A stretch of 64,000 nucleotides of DNA from Asticcacaulis taihuensis (GTDB taxonomy: Bacteria > Pseudomonadota > Alphaproteobacteria > Caulobacterales > Caulobacteraceae), in contig NZ_FMTS01000001.1 of assembly GCF_900100255.1 (NCBI RefSeq), positions 248,001 to 312,000 of the forward strand. Direction: 5' to 3'. The position numbers were made by a program, and so were the translations under genes. Shown one piece after another: positions 55,214 through 64,000 of the stretch. Under the pieces are notes generated by a model. That model saw only the letters and a program-made list of their open reading frames with translations. It ran no database searches and had not been told where the DNA came from. Numbering within the stretch: the stretch's first letter is position 1; each line of letters opens with the position of its first letter.

Positions 55214-56431
55214 CTACGCCGACAACCTGGCATTGGCGAAAAGTTCGCCCACCAGGCGCCGGATTTCTGAATCGATCTCCAGCGCACGTGTCATGGTCTC
55301 GTCGTTCGTATCACGACTTGCGTGATCTTTGGAAGGGATAGACGGCAATTGAGCCCGCATCATGGCGGATTCGACAAATTCGGCGATCTGCAAAAAGGCG
55401 ATTTTACGGTCAAGGAATGCCTGCACGCAGACCTCGTTGGCGGCATTAAAGACAGTCGGCATCCCCTCCCCGGCTTCCAGAGCCTCGCGTGCCAGGCGCA
55501 GCATCGGAAAGGCCGTCAGGTCGGGTGCGCTGAAGGTCAGGACGCCACGCGCCGCTAGGTCCAGCTTCGGCGCCTGCCAGTCGATGCGTTTCGGCCAGCC
55601 CAGGCAGTAGGAAATCGGCACGCGCATGTCGGGCGACCCCAACTGCGCCAGCGATGACCCGTCCTTGTACTCGACCATCGAATGGATGACCGATTGCGGA
55701 TGGACCAGCACATCGATCTGGCTGCCCGGCATGTCGAACAGATAGGCGGCCTCGATGAATTCCAGCCCCTTGTTGGCAAGCGTGGCGGAATCGATGGTGA
55801 TCTTGGCGCCCATGCTCCAGTTCGGGTGTTTGAGCGCCTGCTCGACCGTCACTGCCTTCAGGTCTTCGCGTGAACGCCCCAGAAACGGTCCGCCGGAAGC
55901 GGTCAGGACCAGCTTCGATACCCGCCCCGGATCGTCCAGAACCTGGAAGATGGCGTTATGCTCGGAATCGACCGGCAGCACCTTGCCGCCGTGTGCCTCG
56001 ACGCGCTCGATCAGTGCCCGGCCACAGCAGACCAGCGCCTCCTTGTTGGCCAGGGCCAGGATAGCGCCGGTGCCGGCCGCCGCCCAGGTCGGCTTCAGCC
56101 CGGCAATGCCGACGATCGCCGCCATGATCCAGTCGGCCTTTCGCCCGGCGGCTTCACAGACCGCCGACGCACCGCAGGCAATCTCAAGACCGGAATCGCC
56201 GATCAACGCCCTGAAGGCCGGCCATTGCGTCTCGTCGGCCAGAACCGTTATGGCCGGACGGTATTTCAGCGCCTGTTCGGCCAGAAGCGCCACATTACGC
56301 CCGCCAACCAGGGTTTCGATCACATAGTCTTTCCCCGCCACGCCCGTTTCATCAAGCAGGCGCAGGGTAGACACGCCGATCGAGCCGGTCGAGCCAAGAA
56401 TGGATATGCGCCTTGTGGAAACAGAATTCAT
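55214..56431 (-). CDS. dxr: 1-deoxy-D-xylulose 5-phosphate reductoisomerase
   Basis: 405 residues. Makes MEP from DXP with NADPH. Motifs: ISILGSTGSIGVSTLRLLDE, ILALANKEALVCCG, VDSEHNAIFQVLD (metal ligands), LTASGGPFLGRSREDL, and HPNWSMGAKITIDSATLANKGLE. Its product is used by IspDF encoded at 5.1 kb. ATG overlaps the cdsA stop (ATGA, 4 bases). Confidence 0.97.
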   Translation of the reverse strand: MNSVSTRRISILGSTGSIGVSTLRLLDETGVAGKDYVIETLVGGRNVALLAEQALKYRPAITVLADETQWPAFRALIGDSGLEIACGASAVCEAAGRKADWIMAAIVGIAGLKPTWAAAGTGAILALANKEALVCCGRALIERVEAHGGKVLPVDSEHNAIFQVLDDPGRVSKLVLTASGGPFLGRSREDLKAVTVEQALKHPNWSMGAKITIDSATLANKGLEFIEAAYLFDMPGSQIDVLVHPQSVIHSMVEYKDGSSLAQLGSPDMRVPISYCLGWPKRIDWQAPKLDLAARGVLTFSAPDLTAFPMLRLAREALEAGEGMPTVFNAANEVCVQAFLDRKIAFLQIAEFVESAMMRAQLPSIPSKDHASRDTNDETMTRALEIDSEIRRLVGELFANARLSA

Positions 56432-57285
56432 ATTTCAGTGCCTAGCATGACCAGCAGACGTATACCCCCGATGGCGACAATGGCAAACATCAGACCGTCT
56501 ACGCGATCGAGCAATCCGCCATGGCCAGGGATCAGCGTGCCGGCATCCTTGACGCCGAAGCGCCGCTTGAGTGCCGATTCCCACAGGTCGCCCGCCATGG
56601 TGGCCAGCGCCACCAGCAAACCGACGACTGAAGCCGAGGTGTCATGCTTGAAAAGGCCGGTAATATCCGACAGGGCGCCCGCCGTCAGCATCCCGGCGAT
56701 TAATCCGCCGGCGAACCCGGCCCAGGTCTTGTTCGGTGAATAACGCGGCCACAGCTTCGGGCCGCCGAAGAACTTGCCGGCGGCAAAGGCGGCGCTGTCC
56801 GCCGCCCAGGCGATCAGGAAGGCGAAAAACACCCACTCCACGCCGCGCCTGCTTTGATGCAGCCACATAATGACGATGGCCGGCCAGCCAATATAAAGCG
56901 CACCATAGGCCGCATCCACCCAGCCGACATGCAGCCGATAGGCATAAAGCCCCGCACATAATGAACCAAAACACAGCATCAGGATAGACAGCAGGGGATG
57001 GCCCAGATAGCCGACGAACAACGCCGCGATGGCCGCTGCCGCCACAGCCACGGCGATCCGCCCTGATATATTGGGCGCCATCATCACCCCCCATTCGATG
57101 CACAGAAGCGCCACACCAATGCTGATCATAACCAGGAACGGCCGGTGATCCTTCAGCATGGTTATGCCGAGGACGACCGCTATCAGAACGAGGGCCGATA
57201 CGACGCGAACCGCGAGTTCCCGCCCCTTGCTCTTCGGTTTTACATCAGGCTCGGCGGCACGGTCATCAGAAGGCTGGCTTGACAT
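56428..57285 (-). CDS. cdsA: Phosphatidate cytidylyltransferase
   Basis: 285 residues with about eight membrane segments. It makes CDP-diacylglycerol from phosphatidate and CTP, the branch point of phospholipid synthesis. The family signature is near the C-terminus: SALKRRFGVKDAGTLIPGHGG followed by LLDRVDGL. A basic cytoplasmic N-terminus of about 25 residues precedes the first segment. It overlaps the uppS end by 20 bases and the dxr start by 4 bases. Confidence 0.95.
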   Translation of the reverse strand: MSSQPSDDRAAEPDVKPKSKGRELAVRVVSALVLIAVVLGITMLKDHRPFLVMISIGVALLCIEWGVMMAPNISGRIAVAVAAAAIAALFVGYLGHPLLSILMLCFGSLCAGLYAYRLHVGWVDAAYGALYIGWPAIVIMWLHQSRRGVEWVFFAFLIAWAADSAAFAAGKFFGGPKLWPRYSPNKTWAGFAGGLIAGMLTAGALSDITGLFKHDTSASVVGLLVALATMAGDLWESALKRRFGVKDAGTLIPGHGGLLDRVDGLMFAIVAIGGIRLLVMLGTEI

Positions 57286-58066
57286 GTCCCGCTTCCACAG
57301 CGCCGAACCGGCGATCCCGGCGGGCGAATATATCCAGCGCCGCCTTCAGGGGTTCGTAGCCGTAATCGGGCCACAGGATGTCCTGGAACACAAACTCGGC
57401 ATAGGCCGCTTCCCACAGCAGGAAATTCGACAAGCGATGCTCGCCGCTGGTCCGGATCAGCAGGTCGAGCGGCGGCAGGTCATGCGTCGACAGATATCCG
57501 CCAAAGGTCTCTGGCGTAATATCGTCCGGATTCAGATCGCCCGCCCTGACCTCGGTGGCGATGCGCTTCACCGCCTCGATGATATCGGCCTGGGCGCCGT
57601 AGTTCAGCGCCACCTGAAGGTAAAAGCGCGAATTATCCTTTGTCTTTTCATGCGCCTCATTGACCATGCCGACTATGTCCGCCGGCAAGCCCTCTTCCTG
57701 GCCGACGATCCGCACACAGACACCTTCGCGGCGCAGCCGTTCCAGGTCGGACTTGATGAAGGCGCGCAGCAAGCCCATCAGGTCATTGACCTCGGCTTCC
57801 GGCCGGCGCCAGTTTTCCGTCGAGAAGGCAAAGACCGTCATATGCGTCACGCCAAGATCGACGGCCGCGGTAATGGTGCGCTTCAGGGCATCCACGCCCG
57901 CCTTGTGCCCCATGGTGCGTATCTGGTTCTTGGCCTTCGCCCAACGGCCATTGCCGTCCATGATGACGGCGACATGGAGCGATTTTTGGGCCGGCGCCTT
58001 CACGTCATGACTCTTCTCACCCGTCTGTGGGTTTATGATGAGAGCATCCGTGGGGCCTAAAGGCAT
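57266..58066 (-). CDS. uppS: Undecaprenyl diphosphate synthase
   Basis: 266 residues. cis-prenyltransferase extending farnesyl diphosphate to the C55 carrier used for peptidoglycan and LPS. Motifs: HVAVIMDGNGRWAKAKNQIR (catalytic Asp), MTVFAFSTENWRRPEAEV, and DLLIRTSGEHRLSNFLLWEAAYAEF. The first 28 residues precede the conserved fold and include a TTG/GTG-free open stretch, so a later start is possible. It overlaps cdsA by 20 bases. Confidence 0.96.
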   Translation of the reverse strand: MPLGPTDALIINPQTGEKSHDVKAPAQKSLHVAVIMDGNGRWAKAKNQIRTMGHKAGVDALKRTITAAVDLGVTHMTVFAFSTENWRRPEAEVNDLMGLLRAFIKSDLERLRREGVCVRIVGQEEGLPADIVGMVNEAHEKTKDNSRFYLQVALNYGAQADIIEAVKRIATEVRAGDLNPDDITPETFGGYLSTHDLPPLDLLIRTSGEHRLSNFLLWEAAYAEFVFQDILWPDYGYEPLKAALDIFARRDRRFGAVEAGHVKPAF

Positions 58067-58124
58067 AAAGGCAACTTTCGTTTGGCACAGGCCGGGCTAC
58101 AAGGCATCAGGTAAGCGAAACCGC

Positions 58125-58682
58125 TTAAACCTGCATGATCTCGGCTTCCTTGACCTTCAACAATTCATCGATACGCTTGATCGCCGCATCGGTAAAGCCC
58201 TGCACCTCGGTGCCGCCCTTCTTCTCTTCATCCTCGCTGATCTCCGAAGCCTTCTCCGCCTTTTTGAGATCATCCATGGCCTCGCGGCGGACATTACGCA
58301 CGGCAACCTTCTGAGTTTCGGCGTACTTGCCGGCGATCTTGACCAGTTCCTTGCGGCGTTCCTCGGTCAGGGGGGGGATAGGAATGCGCAGGGTATTGCC
58401 ATCGGTGATCGGGTTCAGGCCCAGGCCGGCATTGCGGATGGCCTTTTCAACGGCCGTGACCGTGCCGCGATCAAAGACATTGACGCTGATCATACGCGGC
58501 TCCGGCACCGAGACCGATGCGCAGGCATTGAGCGGCATTGACGAACCATAGGCATCGACCATTACCTGATCGAGCAGCGAAGCCGAGGCCCGGCCGGTGC
58601 GAAGACCGGAAAAGTCGTCCTTGAGAGCGTCGACCGCCTTTTCCATGCGGTCCTTGTAACGGTTGAGTTCAGGCTTTGCCAT
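58125..58682 (-). CDS. frr: Ribosome recycling factor
   Basis: 185 residues, full length. Starts [20 protein letters not shown], with [44 protein letters not shown] and [15 protein letters not shown]. With EF-G it splits post-termination ribosomes. It starts 13 bases after the pyrH stop; 58 bases separate it from uppS. Confidence 0.97.
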   Translation of the reverse strand: MAKPELNRYKDRMEKAVDALKDDFSGLRTGRASASLLDQVMVDAYGSSMPLNACASVSVPEPRMISVNVFDRGTVTAVEKAIRNAGLGLNPITDGNTLRIPIPPLTEERRKELVKIAGKYAETQKVAVRNVRREAMDDLKKAEKASEISEDEEKKGGTEVQGFTDAAIKRIDELLKVKEAEIMQV

Positions 58683-58695
58683 GACGGTATCTCGC

Positions 58696-59436
58696 TTATT
58701 GTGTGATGACGGTGTAGGTGCCCTTGCCGTGGATGACCTCATTCAGGGCGCCGGGCGTGCGGATGGAGAAGACCACGATCGGGATGGCGTTTTCACGCAT
58801 CAGGCTGACGGCCGACGCATCCATCACTTTAAGGTCCTTTGACAAGACCTCAAGATAGTTGAGGTTTTGATAGCGTTCAGCCGTCTTGTCCTTCTTCGGG
58901 TCAGCGGTATAGACGCCATCAACCGACGTGCCCTTGAAGAGTGCATCGCAGTTCATTTCGGCGGCCCGCAGGGCAGCCGCGGTGTCGGTCGTGAAGTAAG
59001 GCGCGCCCGTACCGGCAGCGAAAATGACCACCCGGCCCTTTTCGAGGTGACGAATGGCGCGGCGGCGCACGAACGGCTCGCATACGGCATTCATCTGGAT
59101 GGCGGACTGCACACGCGTGTCAATACCCTGCTTTTCCAGGGCATTCTGCATGGCCAGGGCGTTCATTACCGTAGCCAGCATTCCCATGTAATCGGCGCTG
59201 GAACGTTCCATGTCCCCGGCTGCCTTTGACAGGCCCCGGAAGATATTGCCCCCGCCGATCACCAGACACAGTTCCACCCCCAGGCGCGCAACAGCAGCGA
59301 CCTCGGCGGCGACCGCCTTGACGGTATTCATGTCGATACCGAAGCCCTGGTCGCCCATCAGAACTTCGCCCGAAACCTTCAGCAAAATACGCTTGTAAGC
59401 CAGCGGTTCCGAAGCCTGAAGGGATTGGGATGTCAT
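58696..59436 (-). CDS. pyrH: UMP kinase
   Basis: 246 residues, amino-acid-kinase fold. Makes UDP from UMP, upstream of PyrG in pyrimidine synthesis. Motifs: [75 protein letters not shown] region. GGAG lies 7 bases before the ATG at 59436, which is preferred to the ATG at 59466. 185 bases separate it from tsf, with the tsf terminator in between. Confidence 0.96.
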   Translation of the reverse strand: MTSQSLQASEPLAYKRILLKVSGEVLMGDQGFGIDMNTVKAVAAEVAAVARLGVELCLVIGGGNIFRGLSKAAGDMERSSADYMGMLATVMNALAMQNALEKQGIDTRVQSAIQMNAVCEPFVRRRAIRHLEKGRVVIFAAGTGAPYFTTDTAAALRAAEMNCDALFKGTSVDGVYTADPKKDKTAERYQNLNYLEVLSKDLKVMDASAVSLMRENAIPIVVFSIRTPGALNEVIHGKGTYTVITQ

Positions 59437-59548
59437 GGTCAGCTCCGGTGAATCAGTCGGCGTCATATATATGACGGCTTTAGCGCTTTAAGAACGCTTT
59501 GGATAGGCGGGCCAGCCGGCAGGACCGGACTTCCACGCATAATTGTCA

Positions 59549-59586
59549 TAAAAAAGAGGCGCCGGCATGTCAAATGCCGACGCCTC
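59549..59586 (-). terminator. Intrinsic terminator after tsf
   Basis: Arms 59556-59568 and 59574-59586 (13 bases each, one C-A mismatch, 5-base loop). On the minus strand the stem is followed by a run of T (complement of the A run at 59550-59555). It begins 36 bases after the tsf stop and ends the rpsB-tsf unit. Confidence 0.88.
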
Positions 59587-59621
59587 CCAAAGCCCCGAAT
59601 AGGAATGCTTTTAAGCGTTTA

Positions 59622-60536
59622 TCAGACGCCGCCCGTCATAGAGGCGACTTCGGCCGCGAAATCATCAACCTTCTTTTCCACGCCTTCGCCCAGGGCGAGA
59701 CGCGTGAAGGCAGTGATCTTTACAGGAGTGCCGAGGGTCTTGGCAGTTTCTTCAACCAGTTGCTCGACAGTCTGATCCGGGTTCATGACGAAGGCTTGCT
59801 TGTGCAGCACGACTTCTTCGTAGAATTTGCGGATACGGCCTTCGATCATCTTTTCGATGACCTGCAGCGGCTTGCCGGATTCCTTGGCCTGCTCGGTCAG
59901 GACAGCTTTTTCGCGTTCGACATGTTCCTGGTTCAGGTCCTCGACGTTCAGCGACAGAGGCTGGGTAGCGGCGACATGCATGGCGACCTTGCGGCCCATT
60001 TCCTTGAGCACTTCCGGATCACCGGCCGACTCGATGGCGACGAGCACGGCGATACGGCCGAGGTCCGGCGCGATCGCATTGTGGATGTAGGAGGCGACAA
60101 CGCCTTCCGACACGCTGTGCTTGGCAAAACGACGCACGACCATGTTTTCACCGATCGTAGCGATCAGGTTGGTGATGTCGTCGGAAACGGCGGCCGCCAC
60201 GTCTTCCACCGTGTTGGCGGCGATACCGGCCTGCCCGGCCTTGCGGGCCAGGGCCTGGAACAGATCGTTGCGGGCAACGAAGTCGGTTTCGGCGTTGACT
60301 TCGACAGCAGCGGCGGTCATGCCCTTGCCTTCGACCTTCGACGCGATGACGACCAGACCTTCCGCAGCGACGCGGTCAGCCTTCTTGGCGGCCTTGGAAA
60401 GGCCCTTGGCGCGCAGCCAGTCCAGGGACGCTTCGATGTCGCCGCCGTTTTCAGCCAGCGCCTTCTTGCAGTCCATCATGCCTACGCCCGACTTTTCGCG
60501 CAGTTCCTTGACCAGGGCAGCAGTGATTTCAGCCAT
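59622..60536 (-). CDS. tsf: Translation elongation factor Ts
   Basis: 304 residues. N-terminal UBA-like domain with the family signatures [35 protein letters not shown] (signature 1) and [12 protein letters not shown] (signature 2). Then come the core dimerisation regions and a coiled-coil part ([22 protein letters not shown]...). It exchanges nucleotide on EF-Tu. Cotranscribed after rpsB (158-base gap, with a hairpin at 60604-60635). Confidence 0.97.
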   Translation of the reverse strand: MAEITAALVKELREKSGVGMMDCKKALAENGGDIEASLDWLRAKGLSKAAKKADRVAAEGLVVIASKVEGKGMTAAAVEVNAETDFVARNDLFQALARKAGQAGIAANTVEDVAAAVSDDITNLIATIGENMVVRRFAKHSVSEGVVASYIHNAIAPDLGRIAVLVAIESAGDPEVLKEMGRKVAMHVAATQPLSLNVEDLNQEHVEREKAVLTEQAKESGKPLQVIEKMIEGRIRKFYEEVVLHKQAFVMNPDQTVEQLVEETAKTLGTPVKITAFTRLALGEGVEKKVDDFAAEVASMTGGV

Positions 60537-60603
60537 GAAATCCTCCTAAGTTTGATGTTTCAGATTTCGCAACTTCATAGCCGCGATACATGTCAATTCA
60601 GCA

Positions 60604-60635
60604 ACAGCTTAAAGCCAATTCGGGCTTTAAGCTGT
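60604..60635. other. Hairpin between rpsB and tsf
   Basis: Perfect 13-base stem ACAGCTTAAAGCC (60604-60616) / GGCTTTAAGCTGT (60623-60635), loop AATTCG. It lacks a following T run on either strand, so it is not a standard terminator. It could adjust the ratio of rpsB to tsf transcripts by partial termination or RNA processing, as inter-cistronic structures do in E. coli rpsB-tsf. Confidence 0.6.
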
Positions 60636-60694
60636 CACATGTCTCGTAAGGCCGGGCGATTTACCGCGCCGGATTGGCCCCTATATAGGAAGCC

Positions 60695-61477
60695 TTAGGC
60701 TTCGCTGGAAGCCTGGGCGGCGTCATCGGCAACCAGGGCCGGCTCGATCGGATCGACCGAAGCACCCAGGTCGCGGCCCGAAGCCACCTGACCAGCGGCC
60801 AGACCATCCAGAACCGAATCAGCGATCAGGTCGCAATACAGTTGCAGGGCGCGGGCAGCGTCATCGTTACCCGGAACCGGATAGGTGATGCCGTCCGGAT
60901 CGGAGTTCGAGTCGAGGATGGCGATCACAGGAATGTTCAGCTTGCGGGCTTCCTGGATGGCGATGCCTTCCTTGTTGGTGTCGATCACAAACATCAGGTC
61001 GGGAATGCCGCCCATGTCCTTGATGCCGCCCAGCGACAATTCAAGCTTTTCGCGCTCGCGGGTCAGGGTCAGCAGTTCCTTCTTGGAACGGCCGGCCGGA
61101 TTGTTGTCGAGGACGTTTTCCAGTTCACGCAGACGCGCGATCGAACCTGAAATGGTGCGCCAGTTGGTCAGGGTGCCGCCGAGCCAGCGGTGGTTGACAT
61201 AATACTGGGCCGAACGCTTGGCGGCGGCAGCCACCGGGCCTTGCGCCTGGCGCTTGGTGCCGACGAACAGGACGCGGCCACCCGCGGCGGCCACTTCACG
61301 CACCTTCAGCAGGGCCTGGTGGAACAGCGGCAGGGATTGCGACAGGTCGATGATGTGGATGTTGGAGCGCGAACCGAACAGGTAGCGTTCCATCTTGGGG
61401 TTCCAGCGGTGAGTCTGGTGACCAAAGTGCGCGCCGGCTTCAAGCAGGAGGCGCATGGAGATTTCTGGCATAGCCAT
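60695..61477 (-). CDS. rpsB: 30S ribosomal protein S2
   Basis: 260 residues. [35 protein letters not shown] opens the family fold, of which [19 protein letters not shown] is diagnostic. Then [29 protein letters not shown], and [23 protein letters not shown]-terminal tail rich in Ala, Asp and Glu. First gene of the rpsB-tsf unit; the 257-base upstream gap should contain its promoter and leader. Confidence 0.98.
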   Translation of the reverse strand: MAMPEISMRLLLEAGAHFGHQTHRWNPKMERYLFGSRSNIHIIDLSQSLPLFHQALLKVREVAAAGGRVLFVGTKRQAQGPVAAAAKRSAQYYVNHRWLGGTLTNWRTISGSIARLRELENVLDNNPAGRSKKELLTLTREREKLELSLGGIKDMGGIPDLMFVIDTNKEGIAIQEARKLNIPVIAILDSNSDPDGITYPVPGNDDAARALQLYCDLIADSVLDGLAAGQVASGRDLGASVDPIEPALVADDAAQASSEA

Positions 61478-61734
61478 AATGTAGTATCCTTCTTCCGATA
61501 ATCCGCCGCAGATAGAAAAGCTTAAACAGACCCATGCCTGTTTCCGCCTCGGAACGCTATCAGCCCGATTCAGGGAAGATGGCGCGCATCTGCGTGTGAG
61601 ATGGCCTGCACCTATTCACAATTTCAAAAAAAAGCAAGCCTCACCGGCAAGAAAAGTACGAATTGCAACCAAAGGATCAAATCCGACCTTGAGCCTCTAT
61701 CACTGCGCTATTTAAAAAAGACCAAATTCAAGAA
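61478..61734. other. Leader/intergenic region between dnaE and rpsB
   Basis: 257 bases, noticeably AT-richer than the coding regions (especially 61615-61735), with no supported gene. It should carry the rpsB promoter and a leader that may hold the S2 autoregulatory site. I could not define a structure by eye. Confidence 0.4.
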
Positions 61735-64000
61735 TCAGGCATCCTCCAGTTCAATTATGCCCGACATATGCTTGAGTGCCCCCCGCAGATGCGCATCCAG
61801 ATTATAACGCTGCGGCAGTTTGAACTCGATGACGCCTTCACCACCAAGATCGGCCGTCAGGCTGATCTCCCCCCCTTTGGGCGATTTGGACGCTTCCAGC
61901 TTTTCCTTGAGTTCAGCCATGTTGATCACATTGGCCAGAACATGCACCCTCAGGCCCATATCATCGGTCTTGAGCGTTTCGGACATGGGACCGGCATCAT
62001 CGCCAAAGAAGCGCACCTCACCATCCCGGCCCTTGCTGCGCACCTTGAGAACGATCGAATTGCCCACTTCCAGGTGATCCCGGTTCTTGCGCAGGGACTC
62101 CGGCGGGAACAGCACCTCATATTCGCCACTGGGGTCGGACAGGGTGACGAAGGCAAACTTTTCACCCGATCCCTGTGCGGCCCGCTCCTGCTTGCGGCGG
62201 ATAATACCCGCCATACGGAAAGCTTCGCGCCCTTCAGATGCCAGGGCCACCGCATCGGCATAGAGGGTGACATTCCGGCGCTTGAACACATCCAGCATGT
62301 CCTGCAACGGATGGCCCGACAGATAGAAACCAATGGCCGCCAGTTCCTCATCTAGCCGCGCTGGTCCCGATACCGTAGCGACATTCGGCAGACGCGGTCT
62401 TGATGACTCATTGGAGCCGAACAGGCTGACCTGGGACGCTGCCCGATCAGCCGCCATACTCTGCGCATAGGCCATAAGGATATCAGCCGCCGCCACAATT
62501 TGCCCGCGATTGGGATGAATAGAATCGAAGGCCCCTGCCCTGGCGAGGTTTTCCAGTGCCCGCTTGTTGACCGTCTTCGGGTCGATACGCTCCAGGAAGT
62601 CAAAGATGTCCGTAAACTTCCCGCCTTCCTCGCGCGCCTGAACCACGCTTTGCATGGCTTCAAAGCCCACATTTCGGATGGCCCCCAAGGCATAAAGCAC
62701 CTCGCCATTCTCCACATCGAAATCGGCCATGGATCGGTTGATATCTGGGGGCCGGATCGTGACATTGAATCGCCGGGCGTCCTGATAGAAGACCGCCAGC
62801 TTGTCGGTATTGGTCATATCAAGGCTGAAGGTCGCGGCGAAGAACTCAACCGGATGATTGGCCTTTAGATAGCCCGTCTGGTAGGAAATAAAGGCATAGG
62901 CAGCGGCGTGGGATTTGTTGAAGCCATAGCCGGCGAACTTGTTGACGAGTTCGAAAATACTGTCCGACTGCTTTTCAGGTACGCCCTTTTCAGCCGCACC
63001 GGAAATGAACCTTGCTTTTTGCAAGTCCATTTCTTCCTTCTTCTTTTTACCCATAGCCCGGCGCAGCAGATCAGCTTCCCCAAGACTGTATCCCGAAAGA
63101 ACCTGCGCGATCTGCATCACCTGTTCCTGGTAGATGATGACGCCGTAGGTTTCCTTCAACACCGGCTCAAGGCTTGGATGAAGCATGTCGATTTCCATCC
63201 GCCCGAATTTCCGATCGACATAGGTATCAATATTGTCCATCGGCCCCGGGCGATAGAGCGAGATAAGCGCCGTGATCTCCTCCAGCGAGCTACACTGCAT
63301 CTTGCGCAGAGTGTCACGCATCCCCTGGCTTTCAAGCTGGAACACACCGATCGACTGGCCGGACGCCAACAGATCATAGGTCGGCTTGTCATCCAGCGGC
63401 AGGGTTGAATAATCAATATCGACGCCGCGCTTTTTCAGATAGTTCTGCGCCCGTTTGAGCGTGGTCAGGGTCTTCAGACCGAGGAAGTCGAACTTGACGA
63501 GGCCGGCGCTTTCCACCCACTTCATATTGAACTGGGTCGCCGGAATATCCGACCGCGAATCACGATACAGCGGCACCAGTTCGGTCAACGGCCGGTCCCC
63601 GATCACAATACCGGCGGCATGGGTCGACGCGTTACGGTAAAGCCCTTCTAGTCTCAGCGCCGTATCAAGCAATCGCCGGACCGCGTCATCATCGTCGCGC
63701 GCCTCCTTCAGGCGCGGCTCGATTTCGATCGCTTGAGCCAGGGTCGTCGGATTGGCCGGGTTGTTTGGCACCATCTTGCACAGACGATCCACCTGCCCCA
63801 GCGGCAACTGCATCACCCGTCCGGTATCACGCAAGACAGCGCGCGCCTGAAGCGTACCGAAGGTAATGATCTGCGCCACCCGGTCACGACCGTATTTTTC
63901 CTGCACATAGGAGATCACCTCTTCGCGGCGCTCCTGACAGAAGTCGACGTCGAAGTCCGGCATCGAAACCCGCTCCGGATTGAGGAAGCGCTCGAACAGC
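61735..64000 (-). CDS. dnaE: DNA polymerase III alpha subunit, C-terminal two thirds
   Basis: Partial: the frame is open from 63999 to the window edge ([12 protein letters not shown] then MPDFDVDF), about 754 residues here. The internal Met at 63963 is not the start. [12 protein letters not shown] carries two catalytic Asp residues of the C-family polymerase. Further motifs include [66 protein letters not shown] and [23 protein letters not shown]. The HhH and OB-fold region and a C-terminal domain ([23 protein letters not shown]) follow. The PHP domain lies beyond the window. It is the replicative polymerase DnaE1 type judging by length and motifs. Confidence 0.96.
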   Translation of the reverse strand, partial: LFERFLNPERVSMPDFDVDFCQERREEVISYVQEKYGRDRVAQIITFGTLQARAVLRDTGRVMQLPLGQVDRLCKMVPNNPANPTTLAQAIEIEPRLKEARDDDDAVRRLLDTALRLEGLYRNASTHAAGIVIGDRPLTELVPLYRDSRSDIPATQFNMKWVESAGLVKFDFLGLKTLTTLKRAQNYLKKRGVDIDYSTLPLDDKPTYDLLASGQSIGVFQLESQGMRDTLRKMQCSSLEEITALISLYRPGPMDNIDTYVDRKFGRMEIDMLHPSLEPVLKETYGVIIYQEQVMQIAQVLSGYSLGEADLLRRAMGKKKKEEMDLQKARFISGAAEKGVPEKQSDSIFELVNKFAGYGFNKSHAAAYAFISYQTGYLKANHPVEFFAATFSLDMTNTDKLAVFYQDARRFNVTIRPPDINRSMADFDVENGEVLYALGAIRNVGFEAMQSVVQAREEGGKFTDIFDFLERIDPKTVNKRALENLARAGAFDSIHPNRGQIVAAADILMAYAQSMAADRAASQVSLFGSNESSRPRLPNVATVSGPARLDEELAAIGFYLSGHPLQDMLDVFKRRNVTLYADAVALASEGREAFRMAGIIRRKQERAAQGSGEKFAFVTLSDPSGEYEVLFPPESLRKNRDHLEVGNSIVLKVRSKGRDGEVRFFGDDAGPMSETLKTDDMGLRVHVLANVINMAELKEKLEASKSPKGGEISLTADLGGEGVIEFKLPQRYNLDAHLRGALKHMSGIIELEDA

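Overview
The window is 64 kb of GC-rich, gene-dense chromosome from an alphaproteobacterium, most likely of the order Caulobacterales and probably Asticcacaulis-like. I infer this from the gene content and order: dusB-ntrYX-aminotransferase, pdhA-pdhB-pdhC-lpdA beside ftsB and eno, an E1-beta with an N-terminal lipoyl domain, LpxI instead of LpxH, ppiD-trpE, lexA-comEC-gltX-gltA, and LexA boxes of the alphaproteobacterial GAAC-N7-GAAC type. No tRNA, rRNA, CRISPR array, prophage or insertion sequence was recognised. The genome assignment itself was not checked by any search.

Layout. 1-5053 (minus): end of a D-amino acid aminotransferase gene, the NtrX/NtrY two-component pair and dusB. 5115-7732 (plus): ispDF, a dispersed palindromic repeat, sodB and pncC. 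7722-11785: a START-domain protein and lipA (minus), a lipoprotein alpha/beta-hydrolase (plus) and a periplasmic trehalase (minus). 11859-14231: a BlaI-type repressor with two operators on its own promoter, followed by an M56 metalloprotease that has an unusual repeat-containing periplasmic tail. 14401-20073 (plus): an orphan Aas-like AMP ligase, then a DUF2946 / TonB receptor / PepSY metal-uptake cassette.

20191-27394 (minus): the pyruvate dehydrogenase complex (lpdA, pdhC, pdhB, pdhA), ftsB and eno. 27488-33625: mainly minus-strand housekeeping genes (rpmF, ridA, pyrG, secG, tpiA), with xthA on plus. 33935-41118 (plus): ppiD, trpE, trpGDC and lexA, with a small antisense membrane-protein gene between trpE and trpG. 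41115-46169: comEC (minus), gltX and gltA (plus). 46293-61477 (minus): a long envelope and translation cluster, reading rpsB-tsf-pyrH-frr-uppS-cdsA-dxr-rseP-bamA-skp-lpxD-fabZ-lpxA-lpxI-lpxB. It joins isoprenoid carrier lipid, phospholipid, lipid A and outer-membrane protein assembly. 61735-64000 (minus): dnaE, cut by the window edge.

The most unexplained structure is a composite non-coding element of about 120 bp found four times (20061-20184, 25990-26111, 46167-46299, 48282-48405). Each copy directly follows, or overlaps, the stop codon of a gene and has three consecutive hairpins. The two outer hairpins are conserved in sequence. The central one is a long terminator-like stem whose sequence differs from copy to copy. 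A second, different palindromic repeat occurs upstream of sodB and again, inverted and shortened, between trpE and its convergent neighbour. Other points of note are the absence of ntrBC between dusB and ntrY, the lack of a GAFTGA loop in NtrX, two divergently oriented LexA boxes ahead of lexA, and the 28-29-residue repeats of the M56 protein.
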